Positions 52,893 through 62,028 of a DNA stretch of 64,000 nucleotides are shown piece after piece. The position numbers and the translations under genes were made by a program. The stretch spans positions 1 through 64,000 of the forward strand of contig BBOA01000002.1 of the NCBI GenBank assembly GCA_001485295.1. The letters run 5' to 3'. The stretch's first letter is position 1. Every line of letters begins with the position of its first letter. This stretch comes from Type-B symbiont of Plautia stali (GTDB lineage Bacteria > Pseudomonadota > Gammaproteobacteria > Enterobacterales > Enterobacteriaceae). The notes beneath the pieces are model-generated. The model had not been told where the DNA came from and ran no database searches. It was given only the letters and a program-made list of their open reading frames with translations.

Positions 52893-54770
52893 ATTTTTAC
52901 CCGAGTTGCTAATTTCTGCCGGAAAGTCCTCATGCGTGATGAGGAGGTGCCCGTCGAGGTTGAAGCTGAGCTTCATCATATGACTATTCTCCCTCGTGAG
53001 AGACATAACATCTCGCGCAAAGACATTAGCGAAAATGCCCTCAAGGTGCTCTGTCGCCTGAATAAAGTAGGCTATGAAGCCTATCTGGTAGGCGGTAGCG
53101 TTCGTGACCTGCTACTGGGTAAAAAGCCCAAGGACTTCGACATCACTACCAACGCCACGCCAGAGCAAATGCGCAAGCTGTTCCGCAACTGCCGTCTAGT
53201 CGGGCGTCGCTTCCGGCTGGCGCATGTCATATTCGGTCCTGAAGTGATCGAAGTCGCCACCCTTCGCGGCCATCATCAGGCCGAAGAGGATGTGGAAGAG
53301 GATCGCAATCTGTCGCAGCGCGCCCAGAGCGGCATGCTGCTGCGCGACAATATCTTTGGCAGCATCGAAGATGACGCCCAGCGTCGCGACCTGACCATCA
53401 ACAGCCTCTACTACAACGTCGAAGACTTTACGGTGCGCGACTATGTGGGCGGCCTACAGGATCTGCAGAAGGGCGTGATCCGCCTGATCGGCGATCCCGA
53501 GACGCGCTACCGCGAAGATCCGGTGCGCATGCTACGCGTGGTACGCTTCGCCGCTAAGCTGGAGATGTCCATCGCGGCGGAAACCGCTGAGCCGATCCCG
53601 CACCTCGCCACGCTGCTGCGCGATATTCCGCCAGCGCGCCTGTTCGAAGAGTCGCTAAAGCTGCTGCAGGCGGGCTACGGCTACAGCACCTATATCAAAC
53701 TGTGTGAATTCCAGCTATTCCAGCCGCTGTTTCCCACCATTACGCGCAACTTCACTAAAAAGGGAGACAGCTACATGGAGCGTATGGTGGCCCAGGTGCT
53801 GAAAGACACCGATAACCGTATCCATAACGACATGCGCGTCAATCCCGCCTTCCTGTTCGCGGCGATGTTCTGGTATCCGCAGCTTGAAGCGGCGCAGCGC
53901 ATCACCCAAGAAAGCGGCCTCACCTACTTCGACGCCTTCGCGATGGCGATGAACGACACCCTAGATGAAGCCTGCCACGCGCTGGTGATCCCGAAACGCA
54001 TCACCACGCTGATCCGCGATATCTGGCAGCTGCAGCTGCGCATGTCGTGCCGCCACAGCAAATGCGTCTGGAAGCTGATGGAGCATCCGAAGTTCCGCGC
54101 CGCCTACGATCTGCTAGCGCTGCGCGCCGAGGTCGAGAACAACCCGGAGCTGATCCGCCTCAGCCACTGGTGGGGCGAGTTTCAGGCCGCTGCGCCGACT
54201 CAGCAGAAAACCATGCTCAATACGCTGGACGACTACCCGGCGCCGCGCCGCCATCCCACCGCGCCGAGACAGCCAGAACGCCTCGTGACCCGCGTCTACC
54301 TAGCGCTCGGCAGCAACCTTGCCGATCCGCTGCATCAGGTTGACGCGGCGCTGCGGGCGCTGGACGCGCTGCCCTACACCGCGCGCGTCGCCACTTCTTC
54401 TTTCTACCGCACGCCGCCCTATGGTCCGCCGGATCAGCCGGATTACCTGAACGCGGCAGTAGCGCTGGAGACCGCTCTGGCGCCGGAAATTCTGCTGGAT
54501 CACACCCAGCGCATCGAGCTGGAGCAGAGCCGCCTGCGTAAAGCGGAGCGCTGGGGGCCGCGCACAATCGATATCGATATCCTGCTCTTCGGCCAGCATA
54601 TCCTGAACACGCCACGCCTGATCGTGCCGCACTACGATATGCACAACCGCGCCTTTATACTGACGCCGCTGCTGGAGATCGCGCCCGACGTAACGCTGCC
54701 GGACGGCCGCTCGCTGAGCGACCTACTGGCGCGCCTCGACGCCAGCGCCATTCGCCCCTGGCACGTCTGA
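52893..54770 (+). CDS. pcnB-folK: poly(A) polymerase I fused in frame to HPPK (PcnB-FolK)
   Basis: One open frame encodes two normally separate enzymes. Residues 1 to about 455 are poly(A) polymerase I ([20 protein letters not shown] near residue 55, [11 protein letters not shown] and [15 protein letters not shown]). The rest, from about residue 465, is 6-hydroxymethyl-dihydropterin pyrophosphokinase ([28 protein letters not shown]). In E. coli the genes overlap in different frames; here a one-base indel in the Pro/Arg-rich tail (about 54230-54284) seems to have removed the pcnB stop. FolK could also start separately at GTG 54285. The start is ATT at 52893, giving [14 protein letters not shown]. 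coli pcnB also uses AUU. ATG 52932 is an alternative. Confidence 0.85.
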   Translation: MFTRVANFCRKVLMRDEEVPVEVEAELHHMTILPRERHNISRKDISENALKVLCRLNKVGYEAYLVGGSVRDLLLGKKPKDFDITTNATPEQMRKLFRNCRLVGRRFRLAHVIFGPEVIEVATLRGHHQAEEDVEEDRNLSQRAQSGMLLRDNIFGSIEDDAQRRDLTINSLYYNVEDFTVRDYVGGLQDLQKGVIRLIGDPETRYREDPVRMLRVVRFAAKLEMSIAAETAEPIPHLATLLRDIPPARLFEESLKLLQAGYGYSTYIKLCEFQLFQPLFPTITRNFTKKGDSYMERMVAQVLKDTDNRIHNDMRVNPAFLFAAMFWYPQLEAAQRITQESGLTYFDAFAMAMNDTLDEACHALVIPKRITTLIRDIWQLQLRMSCRHSKCVWKLMEHPKFRAAYDLLALRAEVENNPELIRLSHWWGEFQAAAPTQQKTMLNTLDDYPAPRRHPTAPRQPERLVTRVYLALGSNLADPLHQVDAALRALDALPYTARVATSSFYRTPPYGPPDQPDYLNAAVALETALAPEILLDHTQRIELEQSRLRKAERWGPRTIDIDILLFGQHILNTPRLIVPHYDMHNRAFILTPLLEIAPDVTLPDGRSLSDLLARLDASAIRPWHV

Positions 54771-54858
54771 CGCCGCACAGATTGATACGTGAGAGATTTC
54801 GCTCTCCCGCGCTATCCAGTACACTGCGCCCATCTGAAATACCTGAATTGAGAGCGCA

Positions 54859-55653
54859 ATGAAACCCACCACTATTTCTCATCTGCGTCAGTGGAAAGCG
54901 AGCGAACGTAAGTTCGCCACCCTGACCGCTTACGATTTTAGCTTCGCCCGCCTGTTCGCCGACGAAGGCATTCAGGTAATGCTGATCGGCGATTCGCTCG
55001 GCATGACCGTGCAGGGCCACGAGTCGACGCTACCGGTGTCCGTCGCCGATATCGCCTACCACACCGCCGCCGTACGTCGCGGCGCGCCGCAGGCGATGGT
55101 GATGGCCGATCTGCCCTTTATGAGCTACGCCACGCCGCAGCAAACCTTCGACAGCGCCGCGCAGCTGATGCGTGCCGGCGCCAATATGGTGAAGCTTGAA
55201 GGCGGTACCTGGCTGGCAGAGACGGTGCGCACGCTGACTGAGCGTGCGGTGCCGGTGTGTGGCCATCTCGGCCTGACGCCGCAGTCGGTGAATATCTTCG
55301 GCGGCTATAAGGTGCAGGGCCGCGACGAGGCAGCCGCCGAGCGGCTGCTGGCCGACGCGCTGGCGCTGGAAGCGGCAGGCGCGCAGCTGATGGTGCTGGA
55401 GTGCGTACCAGTTTCGCTGGCGCAGCGCATTACTCAGGCGCTGACCATTCCGGTGATCGGCATCGGCGCGGGCAACGTCACTGATGGCCAGATTCTGGTA
55501 ATGCATGACGCCTTCGGCATTACCGGCGGCCATACCCCGAAATTCGCGAAAAACTTTCTCGCCGAGGCGGGCAACATCCGCGCCGCCATCCGTCATTATA
55601 TCGCCGAAGTCGAAGCGGGAACCTATCCTGCAGCTGAACACAGTTTCCAGTAA
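54859..55653 (+). CDS. panB: 3-methyl-2-oxobutanoate hydroxymethyltransferase
   Basis: PanB makes ketopantoate from 2-oxoisovalerate and methylene-tetrahydrofolate. The 264 residues (same as E. coli) form a TIM barrel with the metal-binding motif [17 protein letters not shown] near residue 40, VKLEGG near residue 112 and [18 protein letters not shown] near residue 200. It is followed closely by panC. FolK nearby serves folate synthesis, which also feeds this reaction. Confidence 0.97.
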   Translation: MKPTTISHLRQWKASERKFATLTAYDFSFARLFADEGIQVMLIGDSLGMTVQGHESTLPVSVADIAYHTAAVRRGAPQAMVMADLPFMSYATPQQTFDSAAQLMRAGANMVKLEGGTWLAETVRTLTERAVPVCGHLGLTPQSVNIFGGYKVQGRDEAAAERLLADALALEAAGAQLMVLECVPVSLAQRITQALTIPVIGIGAGNVTDGQILVMHDAFGITGGHTPKFAKNFLAEAGNIRAAIRHYIAEVEAGTYPAAEHSFQ

Positions 55654-55668
55654 TTCAGGAGCCTTACC

Positions 55669-56523
55669 GTGCTAATCATTGAAACGCTGCAGATGCTGCG
55701 CCGTGAAATTCGTCGCTGGCGTCAGGCAGGAAAACGCATCGCTCTGGTGCCTACCATGGGCAATCTGCATGACGGTCATTTGACGCTAGTGGACGAAGCA
55801 CGCGAGCGCAGCGACATAGTCGTGGTGTCGATCTTCGTCAACCCAATGCAGTTCGATCGCCCCGACGATCTGGCGTGCTATCCGCGCACGCTGCAGGAGG
55901 ACTGCGAGAAGCTGAATCGCCGCAGCGTCGATGTAGTGTTCGCGCCAGCGCCTGCGAAAGTCTATCCGCAGGGGCTGGAGAACCAGACCTTCGTCGAGGT
56001 GCCAAGTCTCTCGTCGCTGCTGGAAGGTGCAAGCCGTCCCGGCCACTTTCGCGGCGTCGCCACCATCGTCAGCAAGCTGTTTAATCTGGTGCAGCCCGAT
56101 ATCGCCTGCTTCGGCGAAAAGGATTTTCAGCAGCTGGCGATTATCCGCAAAATGGTGGCGGATATGGGCTTTGATATCGAGATTGTCGGCGTGCCGACGG
56201 TGCGCGCCAAAGATGGTCTGGCGCTCAGCTCGCGCAACGGCTGTCTCAGCGCGGAAGAGCGTCAGATTGCACCCGCGCTGGCACAGGTGATGAACGGCAT
56301 GGCGGCGCACCTCGCCAACGGCGAACGCCATATTGAAGAGATTATCGAGGCCGCCGAGGCGGCGCTAAGCGAACAAGGATTGCGCCCGGACGGGCTAGCG
56401 ATTTGCGACGTCAGCACACTGGAGCCACTGACGGTAGAGAGCCGTCGCGCGGTGATCCTGATGGCCGCTTGGCTGGGCAAGGCGCGTCTTATTGATAATC
56501 AACAGGTCGATCTTACGCAGTAA
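55669..56523 (+). CDS. panC: pantothenate synthetase
   Basis: PanC joins pantoate and beta-alanine with ATP to give pantothenate. The 284 residues (E. coli 283) start at GTG 55669 after CAGGAG. They show the HIGH-like [10 protein letters not shown] near residue 29, [17 protein letters not shown] near residue 65, FGEKDFQQL near residue 148 and the KMSKS-like LSSRN near residue 186. It is intact, but the gene for beta-alanine synthesis, panD, directly downstream is dead. Confidence 0.97.
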   Translation: MLIIETLQMLRREIRRWRQAGKRIALVPTMGNLHDGHLTLVDEARERSDIVVVSIFVNPMQFDRPDDLACYPRTLQEDCEKLNRRSVDVVFAPAPAKVYPQGLENQTFVEVPSLSSLLEGASRPGHFRGVATIVSKLFNLVQPDIACFGEKDFQQLAIIRKMVADMGFDIEIVGVPTVRAKDGLALSSRNGCLSAEERQIAPALAQVMNGMAAHLANGERHIEEIIEAAEAALSEQGLRPDGLAICDVSTLEPLTVESRRAVILMAAWLGKARLIDNQQVDLTQ

Positions 56524-56563
56524 GCGGGGTCGTTTTCAGGCAGAACAACAAGGTCTTCTGGTT

Positions 56564-56945
56564 ATGATTCGTACAGTTTTATAAGGCAAGCTGTACTGCG
56601 TGAAGGTAACTCAGGCGGATTTGCACTATGAAGGTTCCTGTGCTATCGATCAGGATTTCCTCGATGCGTTACGGCATACTGTAATATGAAGCCATTAATA
56701 TCTATAAAACGTTACCAACGACCAGCATTTCTCTACTTACGCTATCGCCTCCGAACGCGGATCGAAAATCATTTCGGTAAACAGCGCTGCCGCGCGCTGC
56801 ACCTGCGAAGGGAATATCCTGATTATCTGCTCTTACGTGCAGGTGGAGGATGCGGAGGCGCGCTAGTGGCAGCCGAAGGTCGCCTATTTCGAGGGCGACA
56901 ACGAGATGAAACTCTGGCAAAGGCGCTTTGGTGCAGGTCGCCTGA
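56564..56945 (+). pseudogene. panD: aspartate 1-decarboxylase PanD, pseudogene
   Basis: PanD makes beta-alanine from aspartate using a pyruvoyl group formed by self-cleavage at Gly24-Ser25. The sequence starts MIRTVL and then TAA (56582-56584, expected Gln). It continues [23 protein letters not shown] with the cleavage site still present, then a scrambled stretch with stops, [31 protein letters not shown], a TAG in place of a Trp, and VAYFEGDNEMK. The end VQVA and TGA lie in a shifted frame. There are several independent lesions. Confidence 0.95.
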
Positions 56946-56951
56946 TCCTCT

Positions 56952-56985
56952 GCGGAGCGCCTCTACCGGCGCTCCGCGTATTCAT
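56952..56985 (+). terminator. terminator after panD
   Basis: A perfect 10-bp stem (GCGGAGCGCC with GGCGCTCCGC around TCTACC) is followed by the T-rich GTATTCATTTAT. It would end the panBCD transcript. Confidence 0.75.
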
Positions 56986-57018
56986 TTATACCGTTTTGAC
57001 GCGTACAGTCCGCTTCGG

Positions 57019-57978
57019 CTATTTCAGGCTGAACAGGAAATTAAACCAGCCGTACTAACGCATCAGGCAAAGTGTCCAAGGCATCGCCAGCGCCGTCAAG
57101 AAAGCGAGCACGAATTTCACGTCATGGATCCACGGCGACGGGCCATTCGATTGCTGAAAAACTGAATCGCCAGATAGGGCGACAGATAGAAGACGATAGA
57201 GAGTTGACCCTAACGTAGTAAACCATGCGCGAATTTAGTTTCACCGCCATCCACACAAACAGTGGCACCGGCATCAGCGCCAGCGGGGAAAGCAGCGCCT
57301 GTCTTAGTGGCTCCGCCATCGTCATATTCAGGGTGGAAAGCAGCACAAAACTAATAACCGACAGCCCAAGGATCGTGCCGTTTTGCGCCAGACGCGGAAT
57401 GTCAGCCTGTTTGCGCACCAGCAGATCGCCCAGATAGAAAAAGACGAACAGGTAGAGCGATTTATTGATATGGATGTTATCGAAACTGGAGAAGATGGTC
57501 GTCGCGTCAATCGCAGGCATCAGATAGCTGGCTAGCATAAACGCCGGCAGAACGATGTAGGGCAGTAATTGTCTGATACTACTATCTCAAAAAAAATATA
57601 AACAAAGAGTGCAGTAACTAGGTTATATCGCCGCCGCTCGGGTGCATCACAATAATATTCAGCGGCGACTGCACACCATCGAGCTAAAGGCTATTTTCAG
57701 ACCACCGGAAACCAGCCTCCAGACGACGAAGGGATAAAGGCCACTTTTTACTTTATATTGATAAATGGTCCGAACCCCTTCTTCAGACCGGTATCAACAA
57801 ACAGGCTAGAAATAAAGAACATTAAACCAAGACGGACCGGCGCAAGCAGCTGATTAAGCGTGTCGGTCAGGCCGGTAAAATGACCTACGTCAACCCTGAC
57901 CGCGATAGTACTGTACAACAAAATAACTGCAAGTACGCTCATGCCGCGTAAATTATTCACCCACGTTATACGATTCAT
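57019..57978 (-). pseudogene. membrane acyltransferase (acyltransferase 3/OafA type), pseudogene
   Basis: The minus strand starts MNRITWVNNLRGMSVLAVILLYS, the usual first membrane segment with the catalytic region, where the expected His looks like Tyr. It continues to FINIK and stops at about 57748. A second open piece (NIHINKSLYLFVFFYLGDLLVRK, further membrane segments to MVYYVRV) and a frameshifted end (LSIVFYLSPYLAIQFFSNRMARR, then MPWTLCLMR) complete the outline. Deletion and shifts near 57540-57750 remove the second and third segments. The substrate is unknown; the family O-acylates surface sugars. Confidence 0.8.
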
Positions 57979-58392
57979 CTGTTTACCCTATCTGAAGTTG
58001 AAAAAATAATACACACTCGATATATATAGTATTAAAATCTATATATCAGGCTCTCTTGATGTTGATTGCGAAGCGTATAGGAATTCTCTCCATTACAAGC
58101 AGAAAAAAACAAGGGTTAAAAAGGAAGAAAAAATTCGCTTTCTTAACACTTTGATGAAAGAGAAGTTTCACCTGTGACAAAAAAGCATTATCAGATAATT
58201 AATTGGAATCCGTGCTATCTGATTTAAGGTTATTTATTAAACGAAAGTTTTTTTTCGCACAGCGCGCTTATCAACTTCTTTAATTTCAGTTTAAATTTAA
58301 TAAAAATCATCTCAGTTATTTCGAGCCGTTTAAAATTAATATGAAAAAATAAATGTTGTTGCGGCGCAGGGCGGAACCTGGCTGATAAAGTG
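57979..58392. other. AT-rich gene-free stretch
   Basis: These 414 bases are far richer in A and T than the rest of the window, with many runs of T and A and no open frame or recognisable gene remnant. It lies upstream of the acyltransferase pseudogene, so it may hold its promoter region and be a target for H-NS-like silencing. No clear repeat is visible. Confidence 0.6.
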
Positions 58393-58432
58393 AAAAAAGC
58401 CCGGTGCTTATAAAGGCACCGGGCGTTTTTTC
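58393..58432. terminator. strong bidirectional terminator
   Basis: The stem GCCCGGTGC pairs with GCACCGGGC around a TTATAAAG loop, flanked by six A residues and six T residues. It lies about 33 bases after the stop of the minus-strand yadH remnant, whose transcript it would end. Confidence 0.88.
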
Positions 58433-58465
58433 GTCACGCTTTAAATGTTTGACCGTTGAGAAATA

Positions 58466-58684
58466 TCAGGCGCATAGGCCGCGTCCGCGCTGGATCAGCG
58501 TATAGACTAGAATGTAAAATACTAGGATAAAGGAGATCAGCACCGATAGGGTAAACACCAGCGGCACATCGTTGATGCCGAGGAAGCCGCTGCTCATATA
58601 AACGATCGGATTTAAGCTTCGACACCGCCTACCAGAACGGCGGCGGCAGCGAATAGAACATACCGCCCAAGTGGGTCAGCACAG
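58466..58684 (-). pseudogene. yadH: ABC-2 type permease YadH, 3' remnant
   Basis: Only the last 70 or so codons of this inner-membrane ABC permease remain. The minus strand reads [28 protein letters not shown], then GINDVPLVFTLSVLISFILVFYIL and LIQRGRGLCA with stop TGA at 58466-58468. In E. coli the end is LIQRGRGLRS. The 5' part and its partner yadG are gone, and the cut end abuts another gene remnant. Confidence 0.88.
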
Positions 58685-58685
58685 C

Positions 58686-59184
58686 GTCCTCTGAACGTCG
58701 GCGCCGATATCTTGCTCTACTCGCTGACCAAATATGTCGGCGGCCACTCAGACCTGATCGCCGGTTCGGCGATGGGCAGCAAAGCGCTGATTACCCAGAT
58801 ACGCGCGCTGCGCAGCGTCATCGGCACCTAGCCCGATCCGCACTCCGGCTGAATGATTAGTCGCTCGCTGGAGATGCTGTCGCTGCGTATAGAGAAGGCC
58901 CAGCAGAACGCCGAAGCGGTGACTGCCTTTTTACCCGACCATGACAAGGTGGCGAAGCTGCAGTGGCTACTCTACCTCGACGAGTACAGCCCCGAAGGGC
59001 GCACCTTCCGCCAGCAGTGCTGCGACGCCGGTTCGACCTTCTCATTTGATATCGTTGGCGGACAGCCCGCCGCGTTCCGCTTCCTTAAACGCGCTGGAGC
59101 TGTTTAAACAGGGTGAGCCTGGGCGGCACCGAGTCGCTGGCTAGTCATCCCGGCAGCACCACCCATTCCGGAGTGCCGGAATGG
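58686..59184 (+). pseudogene. Cys/Met-metabolism PLP enzyme (cystathionine lyase/synthase family), 3' remnant
   Basis: The fragment matches the C-terminal 60% of PLP enzymes such as methionine gamma-lyase or cystathionine beta-lyase. It reads [22 protein letters not shown] with the PLP lysine (TKY). Next come [10 protein letters not shown], a TAG and a TGA, ISRSLEMLSLRIEKAQQNAEAV, and later SLGGTESLASHPGSTTHSGVPE after a frameshift. The 5' end is lost at the junction with yadH, and the last codons at a junction with cueO. I cannot tell which member of the family it was. Confidence 0.82.
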
Positions 59185-59186
59185 GT
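59161..59186. repeat. perfect hairpin at a deletion junction
   Basis: ACCCATTCCGG (59161-59171) is the exact reverse complement of CCGGAATGGGT (59176-59186), with a 4-base loop. It spans the point where the PLP-enzyme remnant ends (THSGVPE) and the sequence no longer matches either neighbour. Confidence 0.7.
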
Positions 59187-59384
59187 CAGAGAGCGGAGCC
59201 CCACTGCGAAGGCAGGCGCAGCTTTTCGATACACGCCACCGGCCCACCGTCGACGTTGCCGGGGATTGCCAGCCCGGGCCAGTGCAGTGTGTCCGCTTCC
59301 GGCATCCGGCATCCGGCATCCGGCATCCGGCATCCGGTTATGGATATTAACCGTCACCGGTTTGCCGCGTTGCAGTTTGAGCAA
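59187..59384 (-). pseudogene. cueO: multicopper oxidase CueO, small internal remnant
   Basis: CueO is a periplasmic copper-detoxifying oxidase of about 516 residues. The minus strand keeps LKLQRGKPVTVNIHNR, then a heptamer repeat, then, in another frame, TLHWPGLAIPGNVDGGP. This corresponds to the first copper-binding region, where HWHG is expected and HWPG is found. Everything before and after is deleted. Its position between the former gcd side and yacC agrees with E. coli. Confidence 0.8.
59301..59335. repeat. five-copy 7-bp tandem repeat (GGCATCC)
   Basis: Five exact head-to-tail copies of GGCATCC, followed by a partial GG, lie inside the cueO remnant. Four added copies (28 bases) would shift the cueO frame by one base, which fits the frame change seen across the repeat. 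Confidence 0.9.
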
Positions 59385-59517
59385 TTACGTCGCCTACAAT
59401 ATGAAGGCGCTCGGCGAAGCAAGCTATAAAGATCTGAGCGGCATCGCTATCACCAACGATAAGAAGTGCAAGTCGCTGGCGCGCGACTCTCTCAGCCTGT
59501 TCGCCTACGTCAAATAA
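59376..59517 (+). pseudogene. yacC: YacC (PulS_OutS family), 3' remnant
   Basis: YacC is a small secreted protein of about 115 residues encoded before speE. Only the last 45 codons remain: [25 protein letters not shown], then [18 protein letters not shown] and TAA. The match to the E. coli C-terminus is close. The signal peptide and first half are lost at the junction with cueO, and there is no start signal. Confidence 0.85.
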
Positions 59518-59536
59518 CTTGCATCTCGTCTCATTC

Positions 59537-59554
59537 GACCGTGCATGCACGGTC
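59537..59554. repeat. perfect 18-bp palindrome between yacC and speE
   Basis: GACCGTGCATGCACGGTC reads the same on both strands. It lies 20 bases after the yacC stop and 60 before the speE start. It may be an operator or part of a transcript-end structure; I do not recognise the site. Confidence 0.7.
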
Positions 59555-59613
59555 ACTCTTGGCTATGATGTGCTGCTCTTTTTCATGGCGACGTCATCAG
59601 AGATGAGCCTACC

Positions 59614-60315
59614 ATGGCGCAAAAATAAATGTGGTATAAAACCCTTCATGCCGGTTTCGGACAATATTTCACGGTCCACAAACGAGCTTTACCGGGAAAA
59701 GACCGCGCATCAGGATTTGATCATCTTCGAAAACGCACAAAGGGGCCGCGTAATGGCGCTGGGGGGCGTGGTGCAGACTACCGAGCGCGACGAATTCATC
59801 TATTATCACGAAATGATGACACATGTGCCGCTGCTGGTGCACGGCGCGGCGAAGCGCGTCCTGATTATCGACGGCGGCGACGGCGCGATGTGTCGCGTTA
59901 TCAGCAGCTGAAAAGCATCACGATGGTGGAGATTGACGCCGGTGTCGTGACCTTTTGCCAGCAATATCTCCCTAACCACAGGCAGGGCGCGTATGCCGAT
60001 CCGCGTCTCAATCTGGTGATCGACGACGGCGTAAACTTCGTCAACCAGACGCAGGATAAATTCGACGTGATCATTTCTAACTACACCGATCCTGTCGGTC
60101 CCGGCGAGAGCCTGTTCACCTCGGAATTTTACGCAAGCTGCAAAAACGCTCTGAATCCCGGCAGGATTTTTGTGGCGCAGAACGGCGTCTGCTTCCTGCA
60201 GCAGGAAGAGGCAGTCAACAGCCATCGCAAACTGAGCCACTATTTCAGCGACGTCAGTTCTTACCAGCCCGACCTATTACAGCATCATCATGACCTTCGC
60301 CTAGGCAAGCGATAA
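59614..60315 (+). pseudogene. speE: spermidine synthase SpeE, pseudogene
   Basis: SpeE moves an aminopropyl group from decarboxylated SAM to putrescine. The start MAQK is followed by TAA, and a frameshift follows [12 protein letters not shown]. Good matches continue in two frames: [41 protein letters not shown], then, after a stop near 59910, [22 protein letters not shown]. The catalytic motif D-x-T-D-P reads NYTDP (Asp to Asn, codon 60079-60081). A degraded tail continues to about 60470 ([11 protein letters not shown]). Confidence 0.93.
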
Positions 60316-60468
60316 TCCGGCGCTGCGGTCAGCTCGACCTCGCCACGCTGCAGGCACGCTTCGACGCCGTTGGCCTAGCGTGTCGCTACTGCAATCCGGC
60401 GATTCATGTCGGTAGTTTCGCGCTGCCGCAGTATCTGCTGAACGCCCTTTATAAGGAGGTGAACCAAA

Positions 60469-61217
60469 TTGCAAAAGCTAAAACTGCATGGCCTCAATAA
60501 CCTGACCAAAAGCCTGAGTTTTTATATTTATAATATTTGTTATGCGAATACAGAAGCCGAGCGCGATGGCTATATCGCCTATATCGACGAGCAGTACAAC
60601 TCAACTCGTCTGACGGAGATCCTGACGGAAACCTGCTCAATCATCGGCGCGAACGTGTTGAATATCGCGCACCAAGATTGTGAACCACAGGGCGCTAGCA
60701 TCACTATTCTGGTAAGCGAAGAGCCGATCGATCCTAAAGATATCGACAACTCGGAACATCCTACTCTGAAAGCCATCCTGAAGGCGGCCTTTGCACCTTT
60801 CGCGCCGGTATTGAAATTTCGACCTGCGGCGTGATCTCCCTGCTGAAGGCGCTAAACTACCTGTCCACCAGATGGAGTCCGATATTGTTACCGTCGACTA
60901 TCGCGTGCGCGGCTTTACCAGCGACGTCAACGGCTTAAAACACTTCATCGACCATAATATTAACTCGATCCAGAACTTTATGTCGGAAGATATGAAGGCG
61001 ATGTATGACATGGTGGATGTAAACGTCTATCAGGAAAATATCTTTCACACTAAGATGTTGCTGAAGGAGTCCGACCTGAAGCACTATCTGTTCAATACCC
61101 GGACGGAGGATCTCAGCCCGGCGGAGCATAAGCGTATTACCGACCTACTGTGGAAAGAGATGCGCGGAGATTTACTACGGCCGCAATATCCCGGCAGTGG
61201 AGTTGAAGACGGTGTAA
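60469..61217 (+). pseudogene. speD: S-adenosylmethionine decarboxylase SpeD, pseudogene
   Basis: SpeD makes the aminopropyl donor for spermidine and needs self-cleavage at a Lys-Ser bond to form pyruvoyl. From TTG 60469 the frame matches well ([20 protein letters not shown] to [16 protein letters not shown]). About 25 codons are then missing, including the LDKSHICVH cleavage site. The rest is out of frame ([20 protein letters not shown]), later [19 protein letters not shown] and [17 protein letters not shown], and ends [11 protein letters not shown] in yet another frame. It cannot mature. Confidence 0.94.
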
Positions 61218-61260
61218 AACAGATAGCGCGCTGTGAGCAACAGCGTGCTATCCGCCACGT

Positions 61261-62022
61261 TTAATCCGTCAGCGTCAGCGCAATCCCGCGCTCGCGCAGC
61301 GTGCGGCATACCTCATCGTCCAGCTGGCTGTCGGTCACCACATCGGTCAGATCATCCACCGGCGCGGCGCAGAACAGCGACCAAGAGCCATACTTGCTGC
61401 TGTCCGCCAGCAGGATGCGACGCCGCGCATTTGCCAGCAGATCGTGCTTCAGCCCGGCCTTCTCCTCCGTCGGCGTGGTGATGCCGCGCTCAAGGTTCCA
61501 AGAGTTGCAGCTGACGAAAGCGATATCAGGATTAATGCTGCGCAACAGACGACGCCCGTGCTCGCCGATACAGGACTGGCTATAGTCGTCGATGCGGCCG
61601 CCGATAATGGTCACTTCAATCTGTTTGAATTCGGAGAGAAACAGTGCGATATGCAGATCGGCAGTGATAACGCGCAGCGGCAGATGCGTCAGCTGACGCG
61701 CCAGCTCCAGCATGGTGATGCCGGCGTCCAGCACCACCGCGGCGCCCGCTTGGACAAAAGTCGCGGCGTGATGGGCGATAGCCTGCTTTTCCGCCAGATT
61801 ACGCTGCATCTTTTCCAGCGTGGTAGGCTGCGCCGGAATAAAGCGATTCAGCGTGACGCCGCCGTGGCTGCGGCTAATCACCCCTTCTTTATCCAGCTTA
61901 ATCAAATCACGTCGAATGGTTGCCGGCGAGGCGGAGATAGCACTCACCAGCTGATCAACAGTCACCAGATTATGGCTTTTCAGATAGTCCATAATCTGGT
62001 CAAGGCGACTTTGTCCCTTCAT
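61261..62022 (-). CDS. DeoR-family transcriptional repressor (YgbI-like)
   Basis: The 253-residue protein has an N-terminal winged helix-turn-helix ([20 protein letters not shown], then [20 protein letters not shown]) and a C-terminal sugar-sensing domain ([41 protein letters not shown]). It looks most like YgbI, the regulator of D-threonate-type sugar-acid genes. The ATG at 62022 has AAGGAA upstream. It lies 6 bases after pdxA2 and is the only intact gene in this operon. Confidence 0.85.
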   Translation of the reverse strand: MKGQSRLDQIMDYLKSHNLVTVDQLVSAISASPATIRRDLIKLDKEGVISRSHGGVTLNRFIPAQPTTLEKMQRNLAEKQAIAHHAATFVQAGAAVVLDAGITMLELARQLTHLPLRVITADLHIALFLSEFKQIEVTIIGGRIDDYSQSCIGEHGRRLLRSINPDIAFVSCNSWNLERGITTPTEEKAGLKHDLLANARRRILLADSSKYGSWSLFCAAPVDDLTDVVTDSQLDDEVCRTLRERGIALTLTD

Positions 62023-62028
62023 ATTTCC

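Noticed and set aside
59113-59517. 134-codon frame as a new gene
   Set aside because: It joins the end of a PLP-enzyme remnant, the antisense of a cueO remnant with its heptamer repeat, and the yacC tail. It is a by-product of deletions.
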